A DNA stretch of 64,000 nt from Bacteroidota bacterium (lineage in GTDB: Bacteria; Bacteroidota; Bacteroidia; Chitinophagales; BACL12), in NCBI GenBank assembly GCA_016706255.1, contig JADJJZ010000029.1, positions 558,001 through 622,000 of the forward strand, read 5' to 3'. Under the pieces are notes generated by a model that ran no database searches, was not told where the DNA came from, and saw only the letters and a list, made by a program, of their open reading frames with translations. The position numbers were made by a program, and so were the translations under genes. Below, piece after piece: positions 19,257 through 26,674 of this stretch. Every line of letters starts with the position of its first letter. Position 1 is the stretch's first letter.

Positions 19257-20063
19257 ATGAAGGAAATTATTGAACAGGCATGGAATGACAGGTCGCTACT
19301 GACCGATTCGGGTGTGCAGGAGACCATACGTGAGGTTGTAGCACAATTGGATTCCGGCAAATTGCGCGTTGCCGAAAAGGTGGATGGCAATTGGATGGTG
19401 AATGAATGGATAAAAAAGGCTGTCATCTTATATTTCCCGATTCAACCGATGGAAACGATTGAGGTTGGACCATTTGAATTTCACGATAAAATCCCCTTAA
19501 AAAAGAACCTGAAAGCAGCAGGTATACGCGTAGTTCCGCACGGATTAATTCGTCATGGTGCATTTGTTGCCAAAAATGTGATTGTAATGCCCGGTTACGT
19601 AAATATTGGTGCTTATGTGGATGAGGGCACTATGGTGGATACCTGGGCTACCGTGGGCAGTTGTGCGCAAATCGGCAAAAACGTGCATCTGAGCGGTGGC
19701 GTGGGCATTGGAGGGGTTTTAGAGCCCGTTCAGGCGAGCCCGGTAATTATTGAGGACAATTGTTTTATTGGTTCCAGATGTATTGTGGTTGAAGGTGTGG
19801 TTGTGGAAGAAGAGGCTGTGCTCGGAGCAAATGTTGTGCTTACGCAATCAACAAAAATAATTGATGTTACCGGTGACACACCAATTGAATATAAAGGTCG
19901 CGTGCCAAAACGCAGCGTTGTAATTCCAGGCTCCTACACCAAAAAATTCCCGGCAGGTGAATATCAGGTTCCTTGTGCATTAATTATCGGGACGAGGAAG
20001 GAGAGCACGGATAAAAAGACGAGTTTGAATGATGCTTTGCGCGACAATAGCGTTGCCGTGTAG
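19257..20063 (+). CDS. dapD: 2,3,4,5-tetrahydropyridine-2,6-dicarboxylate N-succinyltransferase
   Basis: A 268-residue enzyme close to the E. coli DapD length (274). It transfers succinyl from succinyl-CoA to tetrahydrodipicolinate in the succinylase branch of the lysine/meso-diaminopimelate pathway, supplying peptidoglycan and lysine; it is cytoplasmic and trimeric in known cases. Visible features are the helical N-terminal domain (residues 1-100), the left-handed beta-helix built from hexapeptide repeats at about 100-225, the strongly conserved HGAFVAKNVIVMPGYVNIGAYVD region, GTMVDTWATVGSCAQIGKNVHLSGG and GIGGVLEP. The gene is alone, not beside other dap genes, and is divergent from the SLC13 transporter. 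Confidence 0.97.
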   Translation: MKEIIEQAWNDRSLLTDSGVQETIREVVAQLDSGKLRVAEKVDGNWMVNEWIKKAVILYFPIQPMETIEVGPFEFHDKIPLKKNLKAAGIRVVPHGLIRHGAFVAKNVIVMPGYVNIGAYVDEGTMVDTWATVGSCAQIGKNVHLSGGVGIGGVLEPVQASPVIIEDNCFIGSRCIVVEGVVVEEEAVLGANVVLTQSTKIIDVTGDTPIEYKGRVPKRSVVIPGSYTKKFPAGEYQVPCALIIGTRKESTDKKTSLNDALRDNSVAV

Positions 20064-20073
20064 CAATTAGCTG

Positions 20074-20291
20074 ATTAGCTGATTAGCAAATTAGCTAATG
20101 GGGGGTTGGAGTAAAATGAAATTGAATCCCAATAGATATCATTTAAACGAAAAAAGTTAAAATGGAATTAATGCACTCATTTGCTGAAAGCAAATGAGAA
20201 CGATAAAGTAATTAAACAAAAAATATTTATTAAAAATCAAAATTTTCAATCACACTCAAAATCCAATTAGCTAATTTGCTAATCAGCTAAT
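20074..20291. repeat. Inverted-repeat element between dapD and cca
   Basis: A perfect 26-base inverted repeat: 20074-20099 is the reverse complement of 20266-20291 (ATTAGCTAATTTGCTAATCA core). Inside the arms the unit TTAGCTAAT/TTTGCTAATCAGC is itself iterated. In the middle, 20176-20198 form a second perfect hairpin CTCATTTGCT-GAA-AGCAAATGAG. The spacing is about 166 bases between arms, with no coding potential. It could be a small non-autonomous mobile element or a structured 5' region of the cca operon. No target-site duplication is obvious. Confidence 0.7.
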
Positions 20292-20320
20292 TTGCTAATA
20301 AAATCACCATTAAATCAAAA

Positions 20321-21763
20321 ATGAATCCGCAAACTTCACCCCTCTCCTTTTCATCAGAAGAAAATTTTCTGTTTGAAAAAATTGCTGCCTGTGCTGAGCA
20401 GTTGGGGTTTCCGTGTTATGTGGTGGGGGGATTTGTTAGGGATAAATTGTTGGGCAGAAATTATAAAAAGGATATTGATTTTGTTTGTTTGGGCAGTGGA
20501 ATTTTGTTGGCGCGATTGGTTGCGGAAAATTTGCCGGGACAACCTTTTGTTGCGGAATTTAAAAATTTTGGGACAGCACATTTTAAGTTTAATGATATTG
20601 ATGTAGAATTTGTTGGGGCGAGAAAAGAATCCTATCATCGTGAATCGCGGAAGCCGGTTGTGGAAGATGGTACTTTGGAAGATGACCAGTTGCGTCGCGA
20701 TTTTACGATTAATGCATTGGCTATTTCGCTGAATAAAAATGATTACGGCAAATTAATTGACCCGTTTAATGGTGTTGCTGATCTTGAAGACAGAATTATA
20801 AGAACACCTCGGGAGCCGCATATTACCTTTAGTGATGACCCGCTGCGTATGATGCGCGCGATTCGTTTTGCCGCACAATTAAATTTTGATATTGAATCGG
20901 AAACATACGCCGGAATAAAAGCTGCTAAAGAACGAATAAATATTATTTCGCAGGAAAGGATTAGCGATGAATTAAATAAAATATTATTGTCACCAAAACC
21001 TTCAATCGGATTGTATTATTTATCGGATTCTGGATTGCTGGAATACATTTTTCCTGAGCTGGAAAGCATGCATGGAACCGATATGATTGACGGCAACGGA
21101 CATAAAGATAATTTTTATCATACACTGGAAGTTGTGGATAATATCAGTGCTACAACCGAAAATTTATGGTTACGATGGGCTGCTTTGTTACATGATATTG
21201 CCAAGCCGGTTACTAAAAAATATGTACCACCAACCGGATGGACATTTCATGGGCACGAAATTGTTGGTGCTAAAATGGCCAGACGAATTTTTACGCGATT
21301 AAAATTACCATTGCAACAGGAATTACGTCAGGTGCAAAATTTGGTGGCTTTACACATGCGACCAATTTCTTTAACGAAAGAAAATGTTACCGACTCCGCC
21401 ATTCGCCGTTTATTGTTTGAAGCAGGTGAAGATTTAGAAGGGCTGATGTTGTTATGTCAGGCCGATATCACCACCAAAAATCGTTTGAAAGTAAAACGGT
21501 ATAAAGAAAATTTTGAAATGGTACGTGAGAAATTACGCGATGTGGAAGAACGCGACCATATTCGTAATTTTCAACCACCCATTACCGGTGAATTAATTAT
21601 GGAAATATTTAATATTAAACCGGGCAAAGAAGTTGGAATTATTAAAGATTATGTTCGGGAATCTATTTTAGACGGATTAATTCCGAATGATTACGATAAG
21701 GCTTATCAGCTCATGATAGAAAAAGGAAGAGAACTCGGTTTACAAATTGTTGCGAATAAATAA
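20321..21763 (+). CDS. cca: CCA tRNA nucleotidyltransferase with HD domain
   Basis: A 480-residue class II nucleotidyltransferase of the poly(A) polymerase/CCA-adding family. The catalytic motif GGFVRD lies at 36-41 and the metal-binding DID at 51-53. The second conserved block RRDFTINALA is near 126, and RFAAQLNFDIE is in the RNA-binding region. An HD phosphohydrolase domain follows with LLHDIAKP near residue 290, as is common in Bacteroidota versions. The predicted reaction is addition or repair of the 3' CCA of tRNA. The stop is one base before the likely TTG start of miaA, so the two tRNA-processing genes form an operon, continued by a phosphoesterase. Confidence 0.93.
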   Translation: MNPQTSPLSFSSEENFLFEKIAACAEQLGFPCYVVGGFVRDKLLGRNYKKDIDFVCLGSGILLARLVAENLPGQPFVAEFKNFGTAHFKFNDIDVEFVGARKESYHRESRKPVVEDGTLEDDQLRRDFTINALAISLNKNDYGKLIDPFNGVADLEDRIIRTPREPHITFSDDPLRMMRAIRFAAQLNFDIESETYAGIKAAKERINIISQERISDELNKILLSPKPSIGLYYLSDSGLLEYIFPELESMHGTDMIDGNGHKDNFYHTLEVVDNISATTENLWLRWAALLHDIAKPVTKKYVPPTGWTFHGHEIVGAKMARRIFTRLKLPLQQELRQVQNLVALHMRPISLTKENVTDSAIRRLLFEAGEDLEGLMLLCQADITTKNRLKVKRYKENFEMVREKLRDVEERDHIRNFQPPITGELIMEIFNIKPGKEVGIIKDYVRESILDGLIPNDYDKAYQLMIEKGRELGLQIVANK

Positions 21764-21764
21764 A

Positions 21765-22658
21765 TTGACAAACAAGAAAAAATTAATCGTAATTGCCGGA
21801 CCAACAGCTTCCGGAAAAACGGCTTTGGCAATTGAATTGGCTAAGGCGTTACAAACGGTTATTTTATCTGCAGACGCAAGACAATTTTACCGCGAAATGC
21901 AAATTGGCACCGCCAAACCAACCGAAGCAGAATTAAATGCCGTGCAACATTATTTTATCAATAATTTATCTATTCACGATGATTATGATGCGGGAAAATA
22001 TGAGGCGGAAGTAATTCAGTTATTGGATAAATTATTTCTGCAACATGATTCTGTTATTTTATGCGGGGGCAGTGGTTTATTTATTAAAGCAGTGACGGAT
22101 GGTTTTGATGAAATTCCGGAAACAACACCGGAAGTGCGCGAACAGGTGCAACAGTTGTATGCACAAAACGGATTAAGCTGGTTGCAGGAAACCATTTTGC
22201 AAAAAGATCCTGTTTATTATCAAAATTCAGACATTCAAAATCCAAAACGATTATTGCGTGCACTGGAAGTAATTACCCAAACGGGAAATCCATTTTCATC
22301 GTACCATAAACAACATCAGCAGCAACGAAATTTTGATGTGATTAAAATTTGCCTTTCTATTGACCGCGATTTGTTATATGAACGTATTAATCAGCGTGTA
22401 ATAAATATGTTTGATGCGGGATTGGAGGATGAAGTGAAAGCATTAATTCCGTATAAAAATCTCAATGCATTACAAACTGTCGGTTATACAGAGTTATTTG
22501 AATTTTTTGAGGGCAAAATAAGCAAAAAACGTGCGCTGGAATTAATTCAGCAGCATACCAGAAATTATGCAAAACGACAATTAACCTGGTTCAGAAAAGA
22601 CAGTGGTTTTATTTGGTGCAAACCTGATTTAAATGAAATTTTACCATTGTGTAAATAA
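21765..22658 (+). CDS. miaA: tRNA dimethylallyltransferase
   Basis: A cytoplasmic enzyme of about 297 residues that transfers dimethylallyl from DMAPP to A37 of tRNAs reading UNN codons. Seen: P-loop GPTASGKT at about 12-19, SADARQFYREMQIGTAKPT with the tRNA-binding segment, CGGSGLFIKAV, and RLLRALEV, plus the terminal FRKDSGFIWC region. No ATG is available. The TTG at 21765 directly after the cca stop is chosen because it leaves the usual short lead before the P-loop; the TTG at 21747, overlapping cca, would add six residues. Operon with cca and the phosphoesterase, which starts 12 bases after its stop. Confidence 0.95.
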   Translation: MTNKKKLIVIAGPTASGKTALAIELAKALQTVILSADARQFYREMQIGTAKPTEAELNAVQHYFINNLSIHDDYDAGKYEAEVIQLLDKLFLQHDSVILCGGSGLFIKAVTDGFDEIPETTPEVREQVQQLYAQNGLSWLQETILQKDPVYYQNSDIQNPKRLLRALEVITQTGNPFSSYHKQHQQQRNFDVIKICLSIDRDLLYERINQRVINMFDAGLEDEVKALIPYKNLNALQTVGYTELFEFFEGKISKKRALELIQQHTRNYAKRQLTWFRKDSGFIWCKPDLNEILPLCK

Positions 22659-22669
22659 CGAAATGCAAG

Positions 22670-23170
22670 ATGAAAATTTTATTATTATCTGATACACATG
22701 GTTATTTGGATGAAGGCATTTTAAAACATGCTGCAGCAGCTGATGAAATTTGGCATGCCGGCGATTTTGGTACTATTGAAGTAGTTGATCAGTTACAAAA
22801 AATTAAACCCTTGCGCGGGGTTTGGGGAAATATTGATGGCAAAGATGTTCGTATTGTTTATCCGCTCGATAATCGGTTTACGATTGATGGTTTAGATGTT
22901 TGGATGACACATATTGGTGGGTATCCCGGACATTATGAGCAACGCGTTAGAAATATACTTACTGCCTATCCGCCACAATTATTTATTTGCGGACATTCAC
23001 ATATTTTGAAGGTGATGCGTGATGCCAAATACAATATGTTGTGTATGAATCCCGGAGCTGCGGGTGTGCATGGTTTTCATAAAGTAAGAACTATGATTCG
23101 CTTTGAAATCAATAAAGGCAAAATTGAAAAGCCTGAAGTTATTGAGTTGGGGTTAAGAGGAAAACTGTAA
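22670..23170 (+). CDS. YfcE/MJ0936-type metallophosphoesterase
   Basis: A 166-residue calcineurin-like phosphoesterase. Metal-binding motifs are all visible: DTH at residues 8-10, HAGDF near 30, GNID near 54, and CGHSH near 106, followed by NPGAAG. The family hydrolyses phosphodiesters in vitro with Mn; physiological substrates are not established. It follows miaA by 11 bases in the same direction, so it is probably the last gene of the cca-miaA operon. No terminator hairpin is clear after it. Confidence 0.92.
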   Translation: MKILLLSDTHGYLDEGILKHAAAADEIWHAGDFGTIEVVDQLQKIKPLRGVWGNIDGKDVRIVYPLDNRFTIDGLDVWMTHIGGYPGHYEQRVRNILTAYPPQLFICGHSHILKVMRDAKYNMLCMNPGAAGVHGFHKVRTMIRFEINKGKIEKPEVIELGLRGKL

Positions 23171-23234
23171 CAGTAGCACCACTGAAGGTTCTAATCAAAT
23201 CATTATTCATTTTCATTCAAAGCTCCAAACTTGT

Positions 23235-23340
23235 TCTAGCCCGGGGTGTAGCGAAAAGCCCGCAGGAGCAGGAACGCAGTGGAGGCGACGAGGACTTGCA
23301 GCGGAACACCGGCAACGATTTTGATACGAAGTGCGATGTT
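23235..23340. other. GC-rich non-coding intergenic element
   Basis: Within the 355-base gap after the phosphoesterase gene, about 100 bases are distinctly richer in G+C than the AT-rich neighbourhood. It includes GCCCGCAGGAGCAGGAACGC, GGAGGCGACGAGGACTTGCA and GCGGAACACCGGCAACG. No open frame of note and no tRNA cloverleaf can be folded by eye. From memory, similar AGCGGA/GAGGACTTGCAGCGGA strings recur between genes in many Bacteroidota genomes, with unknown function; I cannot confirm this here. The remaining gap, to 23525, is AT-rich leader of the Hsp20 gene. Confidence 0.45.
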
Positions 23341-23525
23341 TATGCTCCAATTAATCTACATAATGCCATTTTGTCCGTTTATTAGCTTTCAAACTGCCAA
23401 TTTGTCCTATTAAACATGTAATTTTTGCAACCTTTGTCGTGGTTTTACGTAAAAATGCCGTCTGGTATTTAGTTTGAATAGGGTCTGTCGTCAAACAAAT
23501 TTTCAAACTAAAAACAAAAAACGAT

Positions 23526-23963
23526 ATGTTAACTGTAAGACGCAGACCAAACGGAGTTCCAACATTTGTAAATGTATTTGAGGACTTCTTCAACCAGGCA
23601 TTTCCTGAAAAATTTATTAATGTGAAGGGTGAATTTACACCTTCGGTAAACGTGATTGAGAACGACAAATTATTTCATTTAGAATTTGCTGTTCCCGGTT
23701 TCGACAAAGCTGATTTTGATGTGAACATTGAAAAAGAATTTATTACCGTGAGTGGTAAAAAAGAAGTGAAAACTGATGTAGCGGAAAAAAATTACACCCG
23801 TAAAGAATTTGTTTACAGCAGTTTCAAACGCACATTTAACTTACCTGAAAACGTGGCTACAGAAGCAATTACGGCAAGTTATGAAAACGGAATTTTACAT
23901 CTTGAATTACCTAAAAAAGAAGTGAAACCCGTAACCGAAGTGAAAAAAATTGAAATAAAATAA
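23526..23963 (+). CDS. Hsp20/alpha-crystallin family small heat shock protein
   Basis: A 145-residue ATP-independent holdase. The alpha-crystallin domain covers about residues 40-140, with PSVNVIENDKLFHLEFAVPG at its start, and the family pattern FKRTFNLPENV and the terminal AxxxNGILHLELPK. The C-terminal I/V-x-I/V tail reads IEIK, consistent with oligomer contacts. The length is usual. Transcribed alone, followed by a terminator. No CIRCE-like inverted repeat is seen upstream. Confidence 0.95.
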   Translation: MLTVRRRPNGVPTFVNVFEDFFNQAFPEKFINVKGEFTPSVNVIENDKLFHLEFAVPGFDKADFDVNIEKEFITVSGKKEVKTDVAEKNYTRKEFVYSSFKRTFNLPENVATEAITASYENGILHLELPKKEVKPVTEVKKIEIK

Positions 23964-23990
23964 GTGGGTAATAGTGGTTGATTAAAAGAA

Positions 23991-24020
23991 AACCCCGGCG
24001 ATAACTCGTCGGGGTTCTTT
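23991..24020. terminator. Rho-independent terminator, likely bidirectional
   Basis: An 11-base stem AACCCCGGCGA / TCGTCGGGGTT, loop TAAC, followed by CTTTTATT and preceded by AAAAGAA. It serves the Hsp20 gene and, in reverse, the convergent T9SS gene. Confidence 0.88.
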
Positions 24021-24044
24021 TATTGTGCCGGTTAAGCAGCAAAA

Positions 24045-24959
24045 TTATTTTCTAACAACAAATTTATTGCTATAAACAACAGTACCGTTGTCGATTAAAC
24101 GGAAAGTATAAATACCGCTTGCATAAGCAGCAAGATTTACGCTGTTCATTTCAGGTGAAAGTGTTACCACATCAACCTTTTGACCGTTCATATTGTAAAC
24201 TTCCAAAGTAACATCGTTGTTTGCAGGGTTGTTGATGTTAATGTATTCGCTTGCAGGATTTGGATAAATGTTACGAGCAATACCATAACCTTCAAAATCT
24301 TCAACGTTGATACCACCAGTTACTTCTAAATCATCAACATACAATACTGAACCGGGAACTAATGAAGTAAATCCACCGGAAGAAGTAATGATAATTTGCA
24401 TTTGATCAGGAACTGCAGGAACAAAGTAAGTGATAGGGCAGTTAAATGACTGATAAGAACCGGAAGTTGCAGGGTCGCGATATTGGCCCATACCGATTGT
24501 ATCTTCACCTAACAACATTAACACAACCACGTTCATTGTATCTGAACCTGATGGAGCATATTGATAGTAACCACCTAATGCATCGTAAGCAGCAGTAATA
24601 GGAGCGCCACCAACAACAGCAGGTGTAAAGGTTACGAAATCGAAGCTGATAACACCAGTAGTAATTGTTCCGGGAACATCTAAAGGTGTTCCTAATACGT
24701 TTAATGTTTTAGTTTCTAAACGTGCTGCAGCAGAACCACCATGCACATTTGATGTTTCTTTGGTACAGTTACGGTCAGCAATACCAAGATCGGCAGCAAT
24801 TTTATCCGGAACATCCCAACCTGATGGAACATCAGCTGAAATGCCCGATGCAAGTGACGTGTAAACTGTCCAGGCCTCAAGGTTGCCATTAGGCACCTGT
24901 CCGTAGGCAGCTGATAAAAGGGTAATAAATGTTAAAGAAAGTAGTAGACGAATTTTCAT
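24045..24959 (-). CDS. T9SS type A sorting domain protein, jelly-roll type
   Basis: A 304-residue secreted protein. Signal peptide to about residue 21 (SAAYGQ). The mature domain begins VPNGNLEAWTVY and carries PSGWDVPDK and HGGSAAARLETKTL, the pattern of Bacteroidota carbohydrate-binding or PCMD-like jelly-roll domains that start with an N-GNFE(x)W phrase. It ends with YVDDLEVTGG, then a standard sorting domain (YPNPASEYINI ... YASGIYTFRLI). It has its own terminator. The ligand is unknown. Confidence 0.85.
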   Translation of the reverse strand: MKIRLLLSLTFITLLSAAYGQVPNGNLEAWTVYTSLASGISADVPSGWDVPDKIAADLGIADRNCTKETSNVHGGSAAARLETKTLNVLGTPLDVPGTITTGVISFDFVTFTPAVVGGAPITAAYDALGGYYQYAPSGSDTMNVVVLMLLGEDTIGMGQYRDPATSGSYQSFNCPITYFVPAVPDQMQIIITSSGGFTSLVPGSVLYVDDLEVTGGINVEDFEGYGIARNIYPNPASEYININNPANNDVTLEVYNMNGQKVDVVTLSPEMNSVNLAAYASGIYTFRLIDNGTVVYSNKFVVRK

Positions 24960-25050
24960 ACTCTTGTTTTTATTAGTTATTTAATGAATTTGACTATTTT
25001 GAAAGGTAAATATATAGTAATTCTGCGAATTATTAAATTATTGTGAAGTA

Positions 25051-25650
25051 TTAACGGTTGGTATACTTATACACCAAAGCCCCCAAACCCGCTCCTGCTA
25101 AGGCTGTTAAGGCATGTATACAACTATCGAAACCATATGCCTGCAGATTAAAAATATTAAATCCCAATGACACAGCAGGGTTAAAAGCAGCACCACTTAC
25201 CGGCCGCGCAGCCATTATTCCGGCAAACACGACACTGCTGATTGCCAGTCCGTAATACTGATTACCTTTGGCAGCAGGTGCAATGGCCACATTTAAAATA
25301 ACCAGCATCAGCGCAAATGTGAAGGCTATTTCAAGCAATATGGCTTCGGGCAACAGGCCATCTGCAATTACAAGATTTACCTGATTTTCGTTTAATAATA
25401 AACATAAACCCGCAGCTAAAATTGCCCCTGCAAACTGGGCAATCCAATAACGAATAGCATCGTATAATCTAATAGCACCACACATCATAAAACCCACTGT
25501 TACGGCAGGATTATAATGTGCCCCGCTGATATGTCCACCCATATATATCAACGCCATTAAAACCCCTGCAATGGCAAATACATCGCCGGAAATGCCGATT
25601 GTAAATACTAAAAAGAAAGTGCCGATAAATTCGACTAAATATTTTTTCAT
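25051..25650 (-). CDS. MIP/aquaporin family channel
   Basis: A 199-residue membrane channel with six hydrophobic segments and both half-helix signatures: SGAHYNPAVT (NPA at 47-49) and SGAAFNPAVS (NPA at 157-159). The residue after the second NPA is normally Arg, part of the aromatic/arginine selectivity filter; here it is Val. The protein is short for aquaporins (usually about 230 or more), with small loops and almost no termini. Likely passes water or small neutral solutes, but the altered filter makes the specificity open. It is divergent from the peroxiredoxin gene. Confidence 0.92.
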   Translation of the reverse strand: MKKYLVEFIGTFFLVFTIGISGDVFAIAGVLMALIYMGGHISGAHYNPAVTVGFMMCGAIRLYDAIRYWIAQFAGAILAAGLCLLLNENQVNLVIADGLLPEAILLEIAFTFALMLVILNVAIAPAAKGNQYYGLAISSVVFAGIMAARPVSGAAFNPAVSLGFNIFNLQAYGFDSCIHALTALAGAGLGALVYKYTNR

Positions 25651-25782
25651 TTCAATTATGCGCCCAAAGATTATTAAAAAAATGCAATTATTTGCTCAAC
25701 TTATGAACGCAATTCAAATTGTGGTGTTCATATGCTACCAATCACAAACGGTATATTAATTTTACATCAAATTTATTTAAAC

Positions 25783-26253
25783 ATGAAACTTGACATTGGC
25801 CAGCAGGCACCTGATTTTTTAATGTATGATACTGATAAACAGGCAGTACGCCTGAGTGAACAAAACGGTAAAAATGTGTTATTGTTATTTTTTCCATTTG
25901 CTTTTACATCAACCTGCACTGCTGAATTATGTGCAACCAGAGATGATATTGCGTTTTATCAAAATGTAAATGCAGAAGTATATGGTATTAGTGTTGATGC
26001 ACCATACTCGTTAAAAGTATTTAAAGAAGAACAAAAATTAAATTTCCCTTTATTAAGCGATTTTAATAAAACGGTTTCTGAAACCTATGGTTGTATTTAT
26101 GACCGTTGGGGAATGGAATTAAAAGGTGTATCAAAACGCAGCGCTTTTGTAATTGATAAAGATGGTATTATTCGTTATGCAGAAATTTTAGAAAATGCAG
26201 GCGCAATTCCCGATTTTGATGCCATTAAAAAAGTTTTGGAAACTTTAAATTAA
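25783..26253 (+). CDS. Bcp/AhpE-type peroxiredoxin
   Basis: The start is the ATG at 25783 (MKLDIGQQAPDF), giving 156 residues; an upstream extension adds nothing family-like. The peroxidatic motif PFAFTSTC places the active cysteine at 45, and a second cysteine at 50 has the same spacing as the resolving cysteine of E. coli Bcp. LLSDFNKTVSETYG and RSAFVIDKDGIIRY are typical of the family. It reduces hydrogen peroxide or organic peroxides with thioredoxin as likely donor. The Nudix gene starts nine bases after its stop, so the two are probably co-transcribed. Confidence 0.93.
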   Translation: MKLDIGQQAPDFLMYDTDKQAVRLSEQNGKNVLLLFFPFAFTSTCTAELCATRDDIAFYQNVNAEVYGISVDAPYSLKVFKEEQKLNFPLLSDFNKTVSETYGCIYDRWGMELKGVSKRSAFVIDKDGIIRYAEILENAGAIPDFDAIKKVLETLN

Positions 26254-26262
26254 TTTCTGCCG

Positions 26263-26667
26263 ATGTTTAATGTACGTGTGTATGGCTTATTAATACATAA
26301 TAATGCCATTTTAGTAGTGCAGGAGCCTGTAAAAAATAATCGTATTATTAAATTTCCGGGAGGCGGATTAGAATTTGGTGAAGGCACAGTAGACGGGCTG
26401 AAACGCGAGTTTAAGGAGGAATTACAGGCTACAATTTTTAATGTGCGGCATTTTTATACCACCGATTTTTTTGTGCAGAGTTTCATTAATCCTGAACATC
26501 AGGTAATCAGTATTTATTATCTGGTGGATGCTGCAATTGAAGAACTCAATTTTAATAATGATGAAGGATTAGTTTTTCAATGGATTCCGATGCACGATTT
26601 ACATACTGAATTATTTCCTTTGCCCATTGATAAACATGTGGTGCAATTATTAAAAGGCAACGCTTAA
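26263..26667 (+). CDS. Nudix hydrolase
   Basis: A 134-residue protein with a full Nudix box at about 34-56 (GGLEFGEGTVDGLKREFKEE), matching G-x5-E-x7-RE-x2-EE. The family cleaves nucleoside diphosphate derivatives. Specificity is not readable from sequence; small size and position behind a peroxiredoxin would be compatible with clean-up of oxidised nucleotides, but this is inference. It converges on the peptide-binding lipoprotein gene, leaving seven bases. Confidence 0.92.
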   Translation: MFNVRVYGLLIHNNAILVVQEPVKNNRIIKFPGGGLEFGEGTVDGLKREFKEELQATIFNVRHFYTTDFFVQSFINPEHQVISIYYLVDAAIEELNFNNDEGLVFQWIPMHDLHTELFPLPIDKHVVQLLKGNA

Positions 26668-26674
26668 AAAAATA

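Noticed and set aside
23235..23340. tRNA or 5S-like RNA gene
   Set aside because: No T-loop GGTTCRA, no acceptor stem and no CCA end can be placed.
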